In this document: piece by piece, positions 60,241 through 64,000 of the stretch
How the letters are laid out: each line of letters opens with the position of its first letter
Position numbering within the stretch: the stretch's first letter is position 1
Source of the DNA: Zeugodacus cucurbitae
Lineage: Eukaryota; Arthropoda; Insecta; Diptera; Tephritidae
NCBI RefSeq assembly: GCF_028554725.1
Contig: NC_071671.1
Location: forward strand, 53,218,001 to 53,282,000
Direction of reading: 5' to 3'
Length of the DNA: 64,000 nt
The notes under the pieces: generated by a model
Databases searched by the model: none
Seen by the model: only the letters and a program-made list of their open reading frames with translations
What the model was told of the DNA's origin: nothing
Program-made: the position numbers and the translations under genes

Positions 60241-62862
60241 ATTTCATTGATGATCCAAACCCTTTTGGTTTTATTTAAACCATAACTGTTGTAGCGCTCT
60301 TATTGAAAAACTATTTACAAGGGTATATACTGCCTGAGTTCTATGCCTGCTCTGAAGTTTACTGTTAATAATCAGGAGTAATTTTTGTTTAACATTAAGC
60401 TTTAGTGATTCATAATTTTTTTTCGGAATTAAACAATATTTTAACGGGCCACATTCATTCAATAGGTGTCCAAATAGAAAGTTTAAAATTATATGTAATT
60501 TAAAATTTGTTTTTTTTCTGAAAGGAATTGCTGTCTCTTTAATAACATTGCAATAAAATTAAGAAGGTTAATTGAGATTTATGTTATATTTGAGGAGTGT
60601 TGCCACATGTTGAAATAAAAAAAAAAAAAAAAAAAATATTACATTTGGGCATCAAACATAATAAAATATTTAAAGTGAGCAATGTTGATGATATATTCGG
60701 AAAAAGTTGCCACCTGTTCGAAATCTTTATTTCTAGAATACAATAGCGCATAATGAATAAACCTTTTTTTAAATGTTTAAACAAATATTTGGTAAATTTA
60801 TCTCACTCGTTTAGAATTTTAATACATTTTAGTTCTTGAGTTGAAAGAGACTATTTTTATTGCTATAAGCAATCGAAACAGTTTAAGGAAATTAGGTTAT
60901 GTGAGAAGGTTTCACCGCAAATAGGTTTTACTTTCCAACGAAAATTCGAAATATTTAAAAAATTCAAATTAGAGACCTCATTAAAATGCAACAAAGCGAA
61001 GCAAAAACATATTTATGCAATTCTTAATGAAAAAAAGACAAATAAATTAATTTAAAGCGCAAAATTAATTATCCAAAATGACAATGACGAATTCGCAGCA
61101 AAAGTATATGCATGTATTATATATAATAAAGAACTTACATATGTACATAAGTACATATATATGTATGTATACTCATTAATGCAACAAGCGATAAATAAGC
61201 TGAACAAAGCATTGAAATTTAATCACTCAAACTGATTACAACAAAAAAAAATCAACTCATGAAAACTAATATCATATTGAATTTGCATATTTGCAATGCA
61301 AAGAAAAAAACAAGCGAATGCTAAAAAAATTCCATAAATATTTGCATTTGCGTGTGTGCGTGTGTGTACCGGGAAATACGCTCGATTGCATTTAATGAGC
61401 CCGATTGGTAAATACCAAGTGTACATTCATTAAATACTAATTAATCGACATTAAGCGAGCGAGCGAGCGACTCGCACCGCCACAAATGAAGAAAAAAAGT
61501 GTTAATATGAAAAAATAACAGTGCAAATGCCAAACAATAGCTGGCAGCAAAAAAAACCAAAACAACAGACAACAACAACTCGGCGTGAACCACGACCCGC
61601 TGGCCAGTCATATCAGCGCGATTGTGCATTTCACCGATGTGGCACCTCTTTTGCGGCCACCATAAATGCATCTAACTGACGCAAGCGACGCTTCACAACA
61701 CCAAAAACAACAACAATGTCAACTGCACGGCACTGTACTCTCTCATATGCTTATTTATGCTCATCAGCCCAGTTAAATGCACTGCATTCGACGGCTAAGT
61801 TGGTTGCAAAAAAAAAAAGTGCTGTGACATAAACATAGGCGCGCAACATGTGACTTGTTGTCCTAGTTTTCATGCCGGATATTGTGCGACATGGCATCTA
61901 GTGCGCATAATACAAAAAGTGCTTGAGTGAGAGTAGGCAATGAGTTTTTACTCAAAGAGAGAGGGAGAGAGCAAATTTTTGCATGAGAGCGCTTGTTATC
62001 TTTGCAAGAGAAGCAAATATGAGTAAAAATAGTGAAAGATTTTAGTAGCATTTGAAGTCGGCGAAAAGCTTAAGAGCTTTAAAGCTCGAAATAAGGAAGC
62101 TCAGGAGCTTAATGACTTAAAATAAGGAAATGTGGTTGTTGCTTTTAATTTGTATTCGAAGCTTTATGGTTTCAAACACAACATACTTCAAGCTTTTGCT
62201 ATAAAAGCTCATATTTTCATATCAACACTAGATAAAGGAAAAGTGACAAAATATTAGTATGAATTATTGCTTTTAACCTTCATATGTCGAATGATGCTTG
62301 ATTGATGATTTAAACCAGAAAAGCTTTGAAAGCAGCAATATTGAGACTTGAAAGAAAAACAAAAAAGCTAACTTTCATCACAAATTCGTTGATATTTTAG
62401 TACTTAAAAAGGTGATTTATACTTTTTAAAATCTTAAATTGTTTAAACCTATGGAAAAATGTATATGTCAGTATGAAGCTTTTTATTGTTATCTTTTTTT
62501 TAATATCATTCCGCAAATACCTACGGAATCACTTCAAAATAAAAGTGCATTTTTATGTGTCGGTAATAAATATAGTATCAGCTTTTAACAACAGCAACAC
62601 ATATCAAGCGGTGAAGCTTTCTGAATAAGCATTATAATAGTAAAGCTTTATGGTATAATCTGTTCTGGGTTTTCGACATTATGGACATAGACATGTAAAG
62701 AACTTTTTAATCATACTTGTTAGATCTTAAGGAATTAACCCAGGGTTTTAAAAAAAAAAATATTTTTCTATACTATTTTTCACCATTTATAAAATGTTCT
62801 GTTAGTATATTAAGTAACAAAACTATTCATGAACCCTAAGAGCTTTCCACCAAACACTTATA
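60241..62862. other. noncoding sequence with GC-richer block at 61.2-62.0 kb
   Basis: Poly-A run at 60618-60637, CAACAA-rich block at 61490-61720, GAG-rich run near 61955-61970. AAGCTT/GAGCTT words cluster at 62065-62120 and 62330-62650. No gene called. Confidence 0.35.
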
Positions 62863-63200
62863 GTATGTTTACATATGAAAATAATCTCGTTCTAAGCTCG
62901 TTCAATAATCTAACCGTTTACATATAGCCAAATGAGATAATCAATTGTCAAATGTGTTGTATTTGTTGTTGTATTACACATCTCATATTTGTTTAAATTT
63001 TCATTTGACGTTTCTCCTCTTCTTCGCAAAATTATCGGTAAAACTAGGAATAAAACCGAAAATCTAGTTGCATAAAACGAGATAATTTTATAATCTCCGA
63101 TTATCAAGAGAGGAATTTTGTATGAGAAATCTCGTTTCTTAATTACAGATTATCGAGTTAAGCTCGTAAATGGAGATAATCTCGTTATATGTAAACATAG
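62863..63200. mobile_element. 338-bp MITE with TA duplication
   Basis: Ends GTATGTTTACATATG and (inward) CTATGTTTACATATA, with TA on both sides (62861, 63201). Several internal palindromic ATAATCTCGTT/GAGATTAT words recur near both ends. No ORF. Tc1/mariner-type by its target site. Confidence 0.7.
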
Positions 63201-63204
63201 TATT

Positions 63205-64000
63205 ACTTGTTATTTAATACTATTCGTTAATAGTTTTTGCAACATTTTGCTTCAGTGTAGAAAACATGATTTTAATAACCACGAAAGTTCCCTGAAGCTT
63301 TTATGGTATAACCCCATATTCATGAACCTTAAAAGTTTACTGCGACAGTTTTCTTCAACAGTTTAAAACATAATTTTTATAACACATTTTACAGAAGCTT
63401 TCTGGAGTTTTTATAGTATAGCCCAAAGAGCTTTTGAAAAAAAGTTGAAAAAAGTTTAAAAGCTTTTAGCTTTTCTTTCAATATAATTTTTGTATTAACT
63501 TAATGTTATTATGTTAATGGTGAAAATTTCGCATAAAGCTTGCAAAGCTTTTCAACACATGCTAAGCCACTTTTAATGATTTCATATTGTATTCGTTTTA
63601 TTTTCTCAGTGTACATTCCCAACATTGTTTTCTGTGATTTTATAAAATGTTTAAAAATTTATATATTTTTGTTTTTTTTTTATGGGTAAATGTATGTATT
63701 AGTAGTATATCATAAAGAGCTTAATAATTAAATTTGTGTACTTACAGTTACATTGCATGTCTAATTTGGTTTGGTAGTTTGTATTTATTGTTCGTATGGT
63801 CTAAGTTCGAGAATATACACAAAACAAATCAAAACAACAAACATGAAATTAGATTCTTAAAGTCACATTGATAGGAATTTGTTTTTTTTTTTTTTAGTGT
63901 TTTGTTTCTTTAAGTAAATCTAATTTAACTAATTTAGCTTAAGAGAGGAAGGTGGGTGGTGGTAGAGTAGCGGGCAAGAGTATAAATTAGTGCAAGATCC
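63205..64000. other. AT-rich noncoding sequence with AAGCTTT words
   Basis: GAAGCTTTT(A/C)TGG.-type words recur (63294, 63391) along with the 62641 and 62840 neighbourhoods. This suggests remains of a degenerate repeat split by the MITE at 62863-63200. No gene at the right edge. Confidence 0.4.

Overview
This is a dipteran nuclear window, most likely from a tephritid fruit fly (Bactrocera/Zeugodacus/Ceratitis group). The base composition is AT-rich, with insect-style CAA/TTG and CA/TG microsatellites. Three DD41D transposase copies of the 'rosa' type are present; I recall that family from Ceratitis rosa. There are also several copies of a TATACTCTCGC...ACCCGAACTTAGC repeat that I remember as very common in tephritids. 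No operons, rRNA, CRISPR or convincing tRNA were seen.

Only one complete host gene is obvious: an intronless secreted trypsin-like serine protease at 134-892 (minus). Everything else looks like intergenic or long-intron DNA. A few pieces have host-exon character but cannot be tied to a named gene. These are a possible first coding exon at 32426-32608 ending in ATG|GTAAGA, two microexon-like segments with good splice sites (6691-6735 and 38861-38883), and a short ATG-to-5'-splice-site segment at 27330-27424. The first exon and the 23-nt microexon are compatible in reading phase.

The window is rich in mobile DNA of several ages. Young: two 944-bp deletion derivatives of one rosa-like element (20934-21877 plus, 45359-46302 minus), with identical catalytic-domain translations, the same internal deletion and intact TA duplications. 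Middle-aged: a deleted jockey-clade LINE (21878-23075) next to the first of these, a 1039-bp piggyBac-type element with TTAA duplications (56857-57895), and a 563-bp MITE with TTA duplications (58369-58931). The MITE sits inside a pseudogene of a cysteine-containing protein family. Old: two decayed Tc1-like elements (23725-24600, 42009-43239), a third DD41D copy (59480-60240), LINE fragments (20190-20545, 33120-33600, 51217-51910), a pogo/Tigger-like element (14909-15369), hAT-like and other MITEs, and a dispersed noncoding repeat pair (8932-9340, 47789-48320).

Five copies or fragments of the TATACTCTCGC repeat lie at 1211-2388, 5149-6468, 33925-34790, 41779-41925 and 43855-44196. They carry regularly spaced, conserved GTGGGCGTGG boxes. 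Satellite-like arrays occupy 26190-26930 (about 100-120 bp period), 27827-28145 (21 bp), 53518-53930 (about 10-20 bp) and 54888-54960 (13 bp). Between these lie GC-richer blocks (about 3.6-4.3, 12.2-13.1, 16.4-17.3, 18.1-19.6, 39.7-41.2, 45.0-45.3, 49.4-50.8, 52.4-52.9, 55.2-55.8 and 61.2-62.0 kb) separated by very AT-rich DNA. That pattern suits regulatory or untranslated parts of large genes.
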